A stretch of DNA of 64,000 nt, from assembly GCF_033568475.1 (NCBI RefSeq), contig NC_133120.1, positions 94,506,151-94,570,150 on the forward strand, in the 5' to 3' direction. Source of the stretch: Henckelia pumila (Eukaryota > Streptophyta > Magnoliopsida > Lamiales > Gesneriaceae). The notes under the pieces were generated by a model, which worked only from the letters and a program-made list of their open reading frames with translations, did no database searches and was not told the origin of the DNA. Of this stretch, positions 1-12,290 are shown one piece after another (within the stretch, counting starts at the first letter, position 1; the number at the start of each line of letters is the position of its first letter). The position numbers were made by a program, and so were the translations under genes.

Positions 1-915
1 ATGAGAAGCTGAGAAGTGCTTATTAGAAGTTCTCCCAAACACTATTTTAATTCCTTAAAGATAGAATGAAATTTATTCTCTCTATTATATGGAGATATAT
101 TAACATTTGGGTAATGATGCCAACTTCCATTAAAATACCGAGGACATATATATGATTTAAATGGTGTTAGAATTTGGGTAAAATTATTCCGAATGAAACA
201 TAAACTAAACTTGAATGAAGGGTGTGAATGCAAAAATTCCTATAATTAACTAATTATATTAGTCATAAAATCAGTAGATAAAATCCTTTTAAAAAAAAAT
301 TTCCTTATATTAAAAAATTGATTAAACGTTGACCACAATACACACTTCACCTCACCGGTCATCATTGTTATATATATTTGTTGTTTTAATAAATTATTTT
401 AGATTAAGAGACGAGCATGGACCCATCGTTGATGCTTTAGATTATAATTTCCATGGCCGCCGGAAGAAAAAATTACTTTCATGTTTTGGTGGAGATATAT
501 AAATTAAACAACATTTTATTGCAAAAAAATTTAATTTAATTTATTGCAAGAAATTTCTATGAAGGTCGATGTTGGGACTTCATAGGTCAAGTATATGTAT
601 ATAGTCTCTTTCAGCCACAATAAAACCAAATTAAAGCTCGTGAAATTATAAATATATATCATGGTCCACAGGTAAAACTTCTAGTCCATTAATTTCATGG
701 CCTATTAATTTGCAGTAGTATTCTAAAGAGATTTGGTATGCTCGTGATGTCCCTACGTACGTACTTGCATTGGATTGAATTCAACTTGAATTATATATGT
801 TAATTCGATGCTCATGGAGACAATTATATAATTGTAAATTACTTAGTAGTTTCGGCATTGACCAAGACCATAATATCACTCAAAAACCTCACTCACTCTT
901 TCAAGTGCTGTTGTT
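1..915. other. Upstream intergenic DNA of the ankyrin gene
   Basis: AT-rich DNA with no coding region I can support. About 225-560 is clearly similar to 11745-12020, including the shared stretch around 'catggacccat' and 'ttttggtgga', so this is one copy of a duplicated upstream region. The short reading frame at 42-233 (-) has no recognisable product. Confidence 0.6.
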
Positions 916-922
916 TATAAAA
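916..922 (+). promoter_or_regulatory. Probable TATA box of the ankyrin-PGG gene
   Basis: TATAAAA lies about 30 bp before a GC-richer leader that ends in a good splice donor at 1022/1023 (CGGTAAGT). Transcription would start near 945-955, giving a short non-coding first exon and an intron of 1023-1149. Inferred from sequence only. Confidence 0.5.
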
Positions 923-1170
923 GTCAATTAATTAAGCTGCCTGCCGCGAAAGAAACTATCTTGATATCTGCCGCTCTTCTCTCCAATATCGCTAGCTCCT
1001 TCCGGCCGCCGGCCGCTAACCGGTAAGTCTACTCAACTAATTACCAGCTTCCCTTAACTATCAATTATCCTTTGATATTCTTAATTGATTATATTATATA
1101 TAGCTTAACTCTAGAGTACTTGTCATGCATCTTTAATTTTTATATGCAGGCGTTATTGGTTTAAGTACTA

Positions 1171-4100
1171 ATGGAATTAGAGGTCGAAACGGGAGGTCGC
1201 CGATGGGAGAAAGTGAACCGAGACAAGTCAAGGGTGCTGAAACGAAGAGCAACTCTACTTCTTTCATCATCTCGTAAGTGCAACTGCATGGTGTCGGTAA
1301 TTCGATCCGTCTAAATTATATAGCTCAATTTTGATATTTTTACGTCTTTTTCTTACTCTTTCTTTTTTTTAAAAAAAAAATAATAATAATTCAATTTACT
1401 CGGTTTTATTAAATTAATATTATTGGTTGCTTGTATAATTTTTTATCTCATTAAAATTTTCGATAAATAAAGGCAAAATTGAAAATCGTTCTATTTCCAA
1501 ATTCTTTTTAATTAATTGTATGAAAACACACCCAATTATTTAATTATAATATAGTGGGTGGGTGAGGTTGGTCCGGCCGGACAAGAAATATCGACCTTGC
1601 ATGCATGGTCCCTTCGTATAATTGAGCCTCACAATTATTACATATGACGTATATCATACTTTTTTAGGTGACGTTGGTTGATTGAATAATAGTTAAATAT
1701 CTGTAGATCAATTTGAATCGACAAATTAAAGCTCATTTTTAACGTACATTTTTTTTAGTGTGTTACAATTTTACTTACTTTTAAAAATTAATTGGCCCAG
1801 GTTACACTATTTTTTTTTTTCATTTTTAAAATACCTATAATATATATATATATATATATATGTGTATATATATATATATATATGATCTTAGCCTAAATTA
1901 GATATTGTTGACTATTTAATTAGACAAAGAAGGTTATAATTAGTGCAACAACTTGTGTCATATTTTAGTTTTAATTAGTTACGGTTGTTGGTCGGAGTAC
2001 TGCTCACATATAAATAATAGTAATATCCGATATATGTCAAAAAAAGGATTTCAATTAACAAGAATGAGACTAATTGTTTTCTTTAAAAATATATGAGAAA
2101 ATTACAATCTTTATATTGTATATTTGGAGCCATTTTGTAATCTTGATTTTATATATATACTGTGAAAATTTCATTAATTTCCATATGTTATTCTCTCTTT
2201 TCGCTTTGTTTTTTTGGAAATTTCGATCAATTTTCTAACATGACATTTTAATTAATTAATAAATATTAACGCGGGTCGAGTTGGTTTGTGCACAGAAGGA
2301 AGATATCTGAGCGGGTGTGTTCCCCTGCACAAAGCTGCGTTGAAGGGTGAGTGGGAGAGTGCTGAAAGCTTGTTGGCCAACGATATGACCTTGGGTCAAT
2401 CTCGCATCACAGAAGGCGGGGAAACTGCGTTCCACATAGCTGCTTTGGAAGGGCATGCACTTTTTGTTGCTAATTTACTTCAAAGGATGGGCGACCAATC
2501 TTCCCATGTACTGGAAATACAAAATCAAAAGGGAAACACTGCACTCAGCTTCGCTGCCGTCGCGGGGCATGTCGATATCGCTGTTTTGATGATAGAAAAT
2601 AACCCAAGATTGCCCACAATCCGCGGTGATGGTGGTGTCACCCCACTCTTTATGGCGGCGTTTTTAGGCCACCGCGACATGGTCGATTATCTCTTCCCAT
2701 TATCCGGTTTTGACAAGTGGGATGAGAACGATCAAATTGAGCTTCTCACCACTTCCATCGCCTCCGGGTTGTATGGTGAGTAATTGACACGTACGGTATG
2801 CTACATGTACACATTGAGTTATACACTGGGTTACACGCTACGTACATATGAAATTACAAAATTATCCCACCACTTGAGGACGACATATATCATCTAAACA
2901 ATGAATGGATGCAGATCTATCTATCAGAATATTACAACAAAATAACAATCTAGCTGGGGTTGAAGACCGCGAAGGCAACACACCTTTACTAGTGCTTGCA
3001 CGGGATCCGTCACATTTTCGCGGCCTAAGTGACACCATGCAACAAGGAGTACTCAGCTGGAGAACCATTGCCCGTGCATGTTAGTGATTTTTATAATATA
3101 TTTCGTTATATATGTTCGCAATTTCCTATACGCTAGCTGCTAAATGCATGAATTCTATCCCTAACTCCGAGTATGTGTACAGTTGCTTCAGTGCTGCCTA
3201 ATAACATGAAGTACTTGCCGAAGCAAGAACTGCCACCAACAGATGATCAAGATGATGATGCATATACACTGCTCGATTATCTTTGGTATCTTACCGCATC
3301 AAGCCATCAACGAAATGATATCGAAACCGGACGAGCTAATAATATGGAAGCAGCTTTTGGAAACGCTAATGCGAAACTTCTCTTTACAGCAGCAGAATCA
3401 GCAAATGACGAATTCTTGGTGGAGCTGATTCGGCGTTATCCGGATTTCTTGTACAAAGTTAACGAGTTCAAACACAGCATATTTCATATCGCCGTTTTAC
3501 GTCGCCATGTCCAATGCTTCAATTTAATATACGAAGTTCACGGTGTGAGAGATTTGATACTAACATATATAGACACCGAAGGCAATAACATAATGCACTT
3601 GGCAGGCAGGTTAGCCCCTCAAAATCAACTCAATCTCATACCAGGGGCAGCCCTTCAGATGCAACGAGAAGTATTGTGGTTCAAGGAAGTCGAAAAGTTG
3701 GTCCAACCATCATACAGAAACATGAAAAACGATCAAGGCCAAACGCCACACGACGTGTTCATCTCAGAGCACCAAGACTTGATGAAAGAAGGCGAAAAGA
3801 TGATGAAACAGACGGCTAAATCATGCATGCTAGTCGCAATGCTAATCGCCACGGTGGTTTTCACCACCGCCTTTACCGTGCCCGGCGGGTACAACAACAA
3901 CGGTTCTCCGAGCCTACAAAACCAGAGGCTTTTTTATGTTTTCCCCATCTCCGAGGCCGTGGCGACCCTATCCTCTTTGACATCAATGCTGATGTTTCTT
4001 TCCATACTCACGTCCCGTTACGCGGAAGACGATTTCTTGGACTCGTTGCCTTTTTGGATGGTGATTGGGGTGGCATCCCTTTTCGTGTCCATAGCCGGGA

Positions 4101-4291
4101 TGATGGTCGCCTTCTGCACATGTCTCATCTTCTATCAACACGGATTGGCGTCCATAACTGTTCTTCTACTTTTCTTTGCTACCGTGCCGGTGATGTTTAT
4201 AACCTTGAAGTATCCTCTTTTGGTTACCATACTACGTTGTACCTATAGTTGCAGGTGGCTGTTTATTTCAAACAATCGGTTGTTGTCCTAG
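1171..4291 (+). CDS. Ankyrin-repeat membrane protein with PGG domain (ACD6/ITN1-like family)
   Basis: Spliced model: join(1171..1273, 2296..2775, 2915..3079, 3183..4291), 618 codons plus stop. All junctions are GT/AG and all phases agree. The N-terminal half has ankyrin-type helices (VPLHKAALKGEW, TAFHIAALEGHA, TALSFAAVAGHV, TPLFMAAFLGHR, then EDREGNTPLLVLAR in exon 3, SIFHIAVLRRH and NNIMHLAGRLAP in the last exon). The C-terminus is a PGG domain: ALQMQREVLWFKEVEKLVQP, then a first membrane helix ending in TAFTVPGGYN, then three more hydrophobic segments around FPISEAVATLSS, FWMVIGVASLFVSIA and LASITVLLLFFATV. Proteins of this family sit in membranes and include plant immunity and salt-response regulators; which role applies here is unknown. 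The start at 1171 is the upstream ATG that keeps frame through the 1-kb second intron; the ATG at 1203 does not. A decayed copy of the last exon lies at 22439-22935. Confidence 0.85.
1842..1882. repeat. (TA)n microsatellite in intron 2
   Basis: A pure TA run broken once by TGTG, inside the ~1-kb intron between the first two coding exons of the ankyrin gene. Such tracts change length easily; no function is implied. Confidence 0.9.
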
Positions 4292-4336
4292 CCTAGCTAT
4301 ATTAATCATATCATATAATATATATATATATATATG

Positions 4337-4342
4337 AATAAA
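4337..4342 (+). terminator. Possible polyadenylation signal of the ankyrin gene
   Basis: AATAAA about 46 bp after the stop codon, at the end of a TA-rich stretch. Plant poly(A) signals are loose, so this is only a candidate. Confidence 0.35.
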
Positions 4343-4359
4343 ATCGACTGCACTGAACA

Positions 4360-4947
4360 TGTCTTGTGCGGTCTACACGATATGGGCGTCTCGTAACGCC
4401 AAGTGGTTGGATTTTGTATGTGTTTTTAATTTCTCTAAGTTTTATTTGGTGTCCAAACTATGGCATATATATATATATGTAAGGTTTATCGAGTTTACTC
4501 GAAAAGTAATGGTGGCAAACACGGTCGGCATATATATGTATGTTAATTCCTTGCAATTAATCTCGATCTGCTCAAAAAAAAAATTATATTTATGATAATT
4601 ATTATGAATTGCTCAAAGCTCTTCAATTGACCAGTACGTTATCACTATGATGTAATCGGAGATATATTTCCAACTTATTAACTCAGGATCTTTTTCATGT
4701 ATTTCCGACGTTGTAGAACTTTGGTTAAATTCTCAACAATCCTCCTCTCAAACCAAGGACCACGATTATTCCCTCAAGCCCAACCGTCCTCCAATCGAGG
4801 TTGCTCCTCCTCACTGTGTAGAGGTGCGTGTCTTATATGAAAGACCGAGGACATCACCCACCTCGATATATTATCAAAACTTTTTACCGAGAGTCCTCAC
4901 CTCTTTCGTTTTAAGTGTCCGAGGAACATTCCAAATTTCCACCCAAC
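4360..4947. other. 3' flank of the ankyrin gene, duplicated at 22.94-23.22 kb
   Basis: The stretch around 4360-4420 ('catgtcttgtgcggtctaca' to 'cgtaacgccaagtggtt') matches 23152-23205, so the duplication that produced the second PGG exon included 3' flanking DNA. The rest shows no coding content. Confidence 0.6.
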
Positions 4948-7598
4948 CACGGGCGGAGCCACTCTTGGGCTAGGGTGGCTCCAGCCCCACCTATTTTTTT
5001 TAAAAAAAAAAATTAGTAGTTTTAATTTAAAAAATTTTCTTTGCAGCGGCTTTAAAAAAAAATTCAGTTATTAATAAAAAATTAAAAATTAAACAACTCT
5101 CACAAATCACACTTCATTCCATTTTATTATTTGGTTTATTATAGTAAATTTCAACATTATGAGATTTTGAGGTAAAATTGACGGGAGTGCATCCCCTACT
5201 GTGGCCACAGTAGGGGATGCTGTGGTGTCAAAACGACACCACAACACCTTTTTCCTTTTTTTTTTTATTAATATATATATTTTGATTTTACTTTATTTGT
5301 TTTTTGTTTTCTTTTTTTTTTCCTTTTTTTAATACAGTTTAATTTTTTAAATTTTTTTATATTGTCAATTTTTCTTGTATCAATTTTTTGTTATAATTTA
5401 TCTTTTTACAATATATAATATAATAATATACCAACGGATTAAATATGTCAATATGGAAATATAAATAAATAATTATATGTTTTACTTCAAAAATAAATAA
5501 GTTTGGTAATCAAACAATTAGAAAAAAACTGAAATACAAATGATAAAAAAAATCAAAATTTTTATATTAAAATATTCTCATTTCCTGTTATAATATTTTT
5601 TAAAAAATAAATAAAAGAAAAAAATTGTGCAGTAGTACTAAAAATTATCAGTATAAAAGTATAAATTATAATAAAAAAATTACACAATAAAATTTGACAA
5701 GATAAAAATAAACTAGTATATATATATATAAATATATATATTTTTAAAAAAATTTAATGTATTAAAAAATAAAAACAAAACAAAACAAAACAAAAGTCAT
5801 AAAGTGTAAAAGAAAATAATTAAAATATATAAACTAAAAACAAAAAAATTAAAAATAAACTAGTATATATATACTTTTATACTGATAATTTTTTAGCACT
5901 ACTACACAATTTTCTTCTTTATATTATATATATATATATATATTATTTAAAATTTAGTTTTTTAGACTTTTAGTTTTCATCTTTCTTTTATACCCTCTCA
6001 AAATTTTATTTTTTAAATTTTTTTTAGCTTATATTCATTTTTTTATTTCAATTTTTGGACTATTTTTTTTGGACATCGTTTCTCTTTCTCGTTTGGGAGG
6101 AAGACATAATTTGTATTTCATTTTTACTCATTTTTCACGTGTTTGATTATTCTTTTTTTTTGAAATAATGTTTGATTATTCTTTTTTTTTTTCTTCTTCT
6201 ATTCATTTTTAAAAAAAATTACAACAGGGAATGAGAATATTTGAATATAAAACATTCGATTTTTTTATCATTTGCATTTTAGTTTTTTCTAATTTTTTGG
6301 TTACCAAACTTATTTATTTTTGGATTAAAACATATAATTATTTATTTTTATTTTCATATTGACATATTTAATTAGTTGATGTATTATTATAATTTATATT
6401 GTAAAAGGATAAATTATAATAAAAAATTGATACAAAAAAATTGATAATATAAAAAAACTAAAAAAAATTAGACTGTATTAAAAAAAGGTAAAAAAAAAAA
6501 AAGAAAACAAAAGACAAATAAAGTAAAATCAATATATATATATAAAATTTAAAAAAGAAAAAAGAAAAATGGTGCTGTGGTGTTGTTTTAACACCACAGC
6601 ACCACCTACTGTGGCAAGGTCCATTCCCAAAATTGACAACCCTAAAACTATGTTGCATATTTATATGCGATTATTTCAGTTGTCATAATATTGACTAATG
6701 ATATATATGAGTTTGAATTTTTACCCTAAAAATCTATTGTCGCGAATTTTAGGAAAAATAATCAAGTGGTTGAAATATTTAAGAATTATTGATGCAATAA
6801 TTGTTGGTCTTGTATTGCTGTTTTTCGATTTAGAATAAACCTAAATAATTATGAGATTTAAAAAATAATTCTTTATTGAAATTTTTTGATAATGATTAGA
6901 TTTCTAGTAAGTTAACTTAGAGAATGAAGAAAATAACAAAATATAAAGTTATTTTAACCAATATAGCAGACATGTATTACATTATAAACGTGAGAAAAAT
7001 ATCTGTTTGAACCGAAATAATAAAATGAACTGAATTAATTTGAAAAAATGGTTCGTGTTTATTTGAAATTTTAATTTTAGTTTTAAAATATCGAATAATT
7101 CAGTTCCATTTCGATTTTTAATATAAAACTTTAATTTGTAATTAACCAAGAAATCGAACTTTTATAAAAAAAGTTAATATTATTAAATTTTTAATAAAGT
7201 TTATTAGGATAAACATATTACAAATTTTTAATAAAATTTTATTGGACAATAGAACTAGACTAGAATATATATATATTTATATATATATATATATTTAAAA
7301 TAGAATTTAAACTTATTTAGTTCAGTTTTTATATTGAATTTTTTTGGTTAAAACTTGATTATATTTTTTTAAAAAAAAATCTATAAGTTTAGTTAATTCA
7401 GTTTCCGACCGAAATAACAATTTTTTGGTCTGGTTCGTTCCATTTTGCAATAAAATTACTTGTATTCGGTTTAATTTTTCGATAATTAGATTTTAAAAAG
7501 TTTGGTTCGATTTGAATGTAATATTCACTATAATCATTACGAACATGAGCCGGAGCCAATCATATCTCACCTAATTTTGAATCCTGACTCCGCCCCTG
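4948..7598. mobile_element. Possible hAT-like element (weak), hosting a foldback element
   Basis: The left side reads CACGGGCGGAGCCA and the right side ends TGACTCCGCCCCTG, which are imperfect inverted termini of the CAGGGGCGGA type common in plant non-autonomous elements. Flanking 8-mers (4940-4947 and 7599-7606) are only loosely alike, so a target duplication is not proven. The interior has no coding frame and carries the 5183-6628 element. Confidence 0.25.
5183..6628. mobile_element. Foldback Mutator-like element, non-autonomous, 1446 bp
   Basis: The two ends are long inverted copies of one another: about 5188-5620 pairs with about 6200-6628, arms of roughly 430 bp with scattered mismatches. 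The element is flanked by a perfect 9-bp direct repeat, AAAATTGAC, at 5174-5182 and 6629-6637. A 9-bp target duplication and long terminal inverted repeats are the hallmarks of Mutator-like elements. Nothing in the ~600-bp centre encodes a transposase; instead it contains a second inverted repeat (about 5626-5665 with 5868-5910). Confidence 0.8.
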
Positions 7599-7637
7599 CA
7601 TCAACATATATATATATATATATATCTATATATCTAT
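6638..7637. other. AT-rich gene-free stretch
   Basis: Beyond the foldback element I see only AT-rich sequence and a short TA microsatellite near 7605-7626. No coding region, RNA gene or clear repeat boundary apart from the putative terminus at 7598. Confidence 0.5.
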
Positions 7638-8189
7638 CTATTACTCTTATAAATATATGAGTTTCAATTGTGAATTTTCTAATTTACCCTTCTTTATCTT
7701 ACATATTATTAATTAAATATTTTTGTCATTTCCAATGTTTTTTTAGGTTTTTTATTTCATTTTCTAGATTAGTTAAGAGTAATTAATTTTTGTCCATTTA
7801 TTTATTAAAGATATATTAATTGTTAATATTTAATTCATGTCTTAAACTAAAAATTTATTATATTATATTAATTGAAATATGTCTTAATTAAATTTATATG
7901 TCTATGTCTATTATCTATTATCTACTACTCTTATAAATATATGAGTTCCAATTGTGAATTTTTTAATTTATCCTTCTTTATCTTACATATTATTAATTAA
8001 ATATTTTTGTCATTTTCAATGTTTTTTTAGGTTTTCTATTTCATTTTCTAGATTAGTCAAGAGTAATTAATTTTGTCCATTTATTTATTAAAGATATATT
8101 AATTTTTAATATTTAATTCATGTCTTAAACTAAAAATTTAATATATTATATTAATTGAAATATGTCTTAATTAAATTTATATGTCTATA

Positions 8190-8224
<35 letters not shown>

Positions 8225-8650
8225 TTTTGCTATGCTGTCCATCTTCCGTGCCCACCTCCATGCCCACCTATGAGGTGGCAATCATCCCATGGATGAGATG
8301 AATCATATACAAATGGTTCATTCAATGGATAAGTGCCACCTCATAGGTGGGCATGAAGGTGGGCACGGGAGGTGGGCAGCATAGCAAAACTCTATATATA
8401 TATATATATATATATAAGTGACACTTTAATTATTATCATTTTTTATTTATATTACATACTATTAATTAAATATTTTTTATTTTAATGTTTTTTTAGGTTT
8501 TCTATTTCATTTTCAAGATTAGTCAAGATTAATTAATTTTTGTCCATTTATTTATTCAAGATATATTAATTGTTAAATTTAATTCATTTCTTAAACTAAA
8601 AATTTATTATATTATATTAATTGAAACATGTCTTAATTAAATTTATATGT
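7638..8650. repeat. ~284-bp tandem repeat, two copies plus a partial third
   Basis: Copy 1 starts at 7638 and copy 2 at 7922 (both begin 'ctaNtactcttataaatata'). A third partial copy runs about 8446-8650. The inverted-repeat MITE at 8221-8393 and its TA flanks separate copies 2 and 3, so the MITE landed after the repeat had formed. The 'TCTA..ACTCTTATAAA' start resembles some plant Helitron 5' ends, but no 3' CTRR hairpin was found. Confidence 0.75.
8221..8393. mobile_element. MITE with 60-bp inverted arms
   Basis: The left arm 8221-8280 and the right arm (ending 8393) are inverted copies with four mismatches in 60 bases. The termini read AGAGTTTTGCTATGCTG. Both sides are (TA)n, so the target duplication, probably TA-type, cannot be delimited. 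There is no coding content. Confidence 0.85.
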
Positions 8651-8659
8651 CTATATCTA

Positions 8660-9900
8660 TATATATATAAAAGTGACACTTTAATTATTATCATTTTTAA
8701 TTTAATAATTAATATTTTTTTGCAATGTTTATAAAAAAAATTTAGGGACTACAAATGTAATCACCAATATCAATATTTTATTGTCCAATGTAAAAAATAT
8801 ACTCATTTTTTCCCACTTTATTAGGCTTGTGTGTATTTTCACATATAAATATATATTAATAAATCGTTTGAAAAAATAAATTTTAAAGAAATTTCTCATT
8901 TTATCTTTATTTAATGAAATTTAAAGAAAATAAAATGATTATACAAGTAGTTAATAATATGAATTTAATAGAGATAAATTGGTAAAATAATATGACATGA
9001 TATTTAATATGAAATAAAAGTGGAACTTTATTTGTTATCATTTTCACTTAATAATTAATATTATTTTCAAATATTTTTGAAAATTTCAAGGACTACTAAT
9101 GTAATCAACAACATTAATATTTTTTTGTCCAAGGTAAAGATTATAATCATTTCATCCCACGTTTTTCGGGTTGTGTGTATTTTCACATATATATTAAAAA
9201 AGTGTTTGTAAAAATAAATTTTGTAAAGAAATTTTTCATTTTGCCCATATTTAATGAAATTTTAATAAAATAAAATAATTATAAAAGTAGTTAATAATAT
9301 AAATTTAATAGGGATAAATTGTTAAAAGAATAGGACATATGATATTTAATATTAAAACTAAATTATATAATTGAGACCGATAAAAAAAATAAATGTAGTT
9401 TAAATAAGTGAGACATAAAGAGTATGATTATAATTAAGTTTCATGTTGATATGTGTACTATAATATAATACTTGGCTAATAGAATTTTTTTTAAAAAATA
9501 ATACTTGACTAATAGAATCAATTAATACTAATAACATAAAATAATTATACAAGTAGTTAATAATATGAATTTAATAAGGATAAATCGGTAAAAAAATATG
9601 AAAATTTAAAAGAATTAATAAATAACATAAATATTTTCTTGTCCAAGGTAAAAAAAATATATTAATTTCGTCCGATTTATTTAGGTTTGTGTGTATTTTC
9701 ACATATATATATAAGAAAGTGTTTGTAAAAATAAATTTTGTAAAAGAATTTTTCATTTTGCCCTTATTTATTTAAATTTTAATAAAATAAAATAATCATA
9801 CAAGTAGTTAATAATATGAATTTAATAGGGATAAATTGTTAAAAGAATAGGACATATGATATTTAATTGAGAACTAAACTATATAATTGAGACAAATAAA
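8660..9900. repeat. Diverged tandem array, ~350-bp period
   Basis: The same order of motifs recurs about three to four times: 'aagtgRcactttaattNttatcat', 'gtgtgtattttcacatata', 'aagaaatttNtcattttNccNta', 'acaagtagttaataatatgaa' (near 8670-9010, 9015-9350, 9540-9860). Copies are diverged with indels. No coding content. Confidence 0.6.
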
Positions 9901-11410
9901 AAATAAATATAGTTTAAATAAGTGAGACGTAGAAAATATGATTATAACTAAGTTTCATGTTGATATATGTATTACAGTTTAATACTTGGCTAACAGAATC
10001 AATTAATATTAATTCTTATAAAATCGTAAAAAGTTGCATGACATAGAAAATCACACTAAATTCAAATCGATTTTTAAGTGAGACAAGTTATTCTTATATC
10101 TAAGTTACTTAAATCCCATAAATGATTGATAATATATTGCAGATAATATATTAAACATATTATTCTTAAAAATTACATATTAATTATCACATGCCATATG
10201 AATGCCTTTTATGGCATGTACAACAATATGTGTTTTATATGTATATCAAATTTAAAGAACCTCAATTAAATTATTATTGAATAAAATTAAGAATAAAAAC
10301 AGATTCAAGTCAAAAATTGAGATCGAATATTATTGAATTGTCAAAAATCACGTCATGGACTAACAATATATAGTCAAAAATTAAATGTTAGTGTACCAAA
10401 ACCAAATTTGACAACTCAATGGATTAAAACTCAAATTTGAACAAGTTAATGAATCAAATAATCATTTATCTGAAAGAAATTAGTGTAGCAAGTCAAACTA
10501 CAACAATTATCTAATGATTAACATGATTTATCAGAGAAAAAATAATACGTGGTTTATATTTACTTTATCAATAGAAGATCAAAATTCATCTTTAAATAAA
10601 AATTTTAAATAAAGGAAAAATAGTTTTTTGTTTTGTTCACAGCTTATTTAATATTATGCTTTGGTCCACTAAGTTTATAAAGTTTATTTGTGATACGCTA
10701 AATTTTAATTCGGCTGCTTCTGGTCTAATTGGGGACGTGACAATGGAAAATAGAGATTTATAATTTTAAAAAAAATACTGACACGACGTAAAAATGCTGA
10801 AGTGAGATCGAACATTGTTGAATTGTCAAATATCACGTCAGTAATTGGACTAAAAATAATTAAAAATTAAATGTTAGTGCACCATAACCAAATTTGACAA
10901 CTCCTACAAAACTCAAATTTGGACAAGTTAATGAATCAAAAAATCATTTCTGAAACTACTATTTTTTCTTAGAAATCAATATAAGTAAAATTATCATTTA
11001 ACATAAATTGTTTATGCTGGGGTGCAATAATAGTGGCTGAGAGCATTAATCAAAACATGACGTTTGAGATTTTGTATTGTTTAAATTTTTGAGTCGTATT
11101 GTTACCATCAACTATAAATTTTGATAAAGTGAGACATGTCCGGTCATACAATTAATATCAGAGTCAACCTCGTAGTTTTGATTCATATTAATTGAAAGCA
11201 CAATTATTGATAAGGTGGTTGTTTGGGTACAATAATTGTCTCGTTGGGTTGAACAATTGAAACATATGTTTGTTTGAACTGCGATACGATCTAAAAAATT
11301 TGCGTTACACAATTAGCACTAACTATATCTTTTAGTAAAACACAAATCTCTTGATCCTACAATTTGTAACAAATAGATATATTTATGTTTTTCAATAAAA
11401 ATATAACAAG
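9901..11410. other. AT-rich gene-free stretch
   Basis: Two diverged copies of a short segment ('gtgtaccaaaaccaaatttgacaact' near 10390 and a similar one near 10875) suggest an old ~490-bp duplication. Otherwise no gene, RNA or mobile-element signature is visible. Confidence 0.45.
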
Positions 11411-11655
11411 GTGCTTTTCAATTAACAAGGTGTTTGGTTGACAAAAAAAAGTGTTTTTTTAAGTCAAAATTAGAGTTTTTTTAAAAGTAAAAAATTGTAG
11501 CTTTTAAAAGCACTTATTTTAAAAAAGCACTTTTTTAAGTGCTTTTCAATTAACAAGGTGTTTGGTTGACAAAAAAAAGTGTTTTTTTAAGTCAAAATTA
11601 GAGTTTTTTTAAAAGCAAAAAATTGTAGCTTTTAAAAGCATTTATTTTAAAAAAT
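11411..11655. repeat. 128-bp direct tandem duplication
   Basis: 'gtgcttttcaattaacaagg' starts at 11411 and again at 11539. The 128-bp unit is nearly identical in both copies, so the duplication is young. Each unit is rich in poly-A/poly-T and contains 'agcttttaaaagca'. Confidence 0.9.
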
Positions 11656-11744
11656 CTCTACAAAATTCAAACGGGCTCTATATGTTATCACTTTTACACA
11701 ATTGATAAAGAAGACGAGCGTACAAAATATTAAATAGATGGGAG

Positions 11745-12020
11745 AGATTGATGCAAAAATCCCTATGGTTTGTGACAGAATCGGATTAATTGAAGACAAA
11801 AAAATGATTAAACATAGACCAAAATACACACTACATCGGTCGTCGTTGTTATATTAATTGTTGTTTTAATTTAATTAATTACTCTGATTAGAGAAGATAT
11901 GCAATGCATGGACCCATTGTCGATTCCTTTCCACGGTCGATGGACAAAAAAACAAAAACTTACTTCCATATTTTGGTGGATTGAAGACGACGTGTTTTAA
12001 TCAAGAAATTTCGAAGAAGG
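11745..12020 (+). repeat. Duplicated upstream region of the ankyrin gene
   Basis: This stretch is similar to 225-560: shared blocks include 'gatgcaaaaat', 'caatacacac'-like sequence, 'ttgttgttttaat', 'gcatggacccat' and 'atNttttggtgga'. Together with the PGG exon remnant at 22439-22935 it marks the two ends of a second, destroyed copy of the ankyrin gene in the same orientation. Confidence 0.75.
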
Positions 12021-12290
12021 GTATATATATATGTTTCCCTTCCTCCCATTTTTCCCATATAAATGTCATGTGAATTCAAAATACAAAACAAAATAAAAAG
12101 AAAATTTGATTATCGCAAAATATTTAAGATTTACTTTTGATAAATAAATACAAATTCTATATCGCTATATGAATCGTTATGTTCTATAATGTTCTGTAAA
12201 ATTCAATACAATATTTATGGAAAATATAGATTTTATTCTATATATTATATATATAGTATAGACACTATACACTATAGTAATATACTATAA

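Noticed and set aside
1203..1273. Alternative start ATG at 1203 for the ankyrin gene
   Set aside because: Splicing to 2296 in that frame would leave the ankyrin frame; the ATG at 1171 keeps it.
2256..2456. Minus-strand frames under the ankyrin exons (also 2862-3068)
   Set aside because: Antisense shadows of supported exons with no features.
3823..4248. 141-codon frame overlapping the last ankyrin-PGG exon
   Set aside because: Alternative frame of a clearly supported exon.
6458..6658. Minus-strand 66-codon frame
   Set aside because: Low-complexity Phe/Leu translation of the foldback element arm.
8660..9900. Spaced repeats that might suggest a CRISPR-like array
   Set aside because: Repeats are long, diverged and AT-rich without regular unique spacers, in a plant nuclear context.
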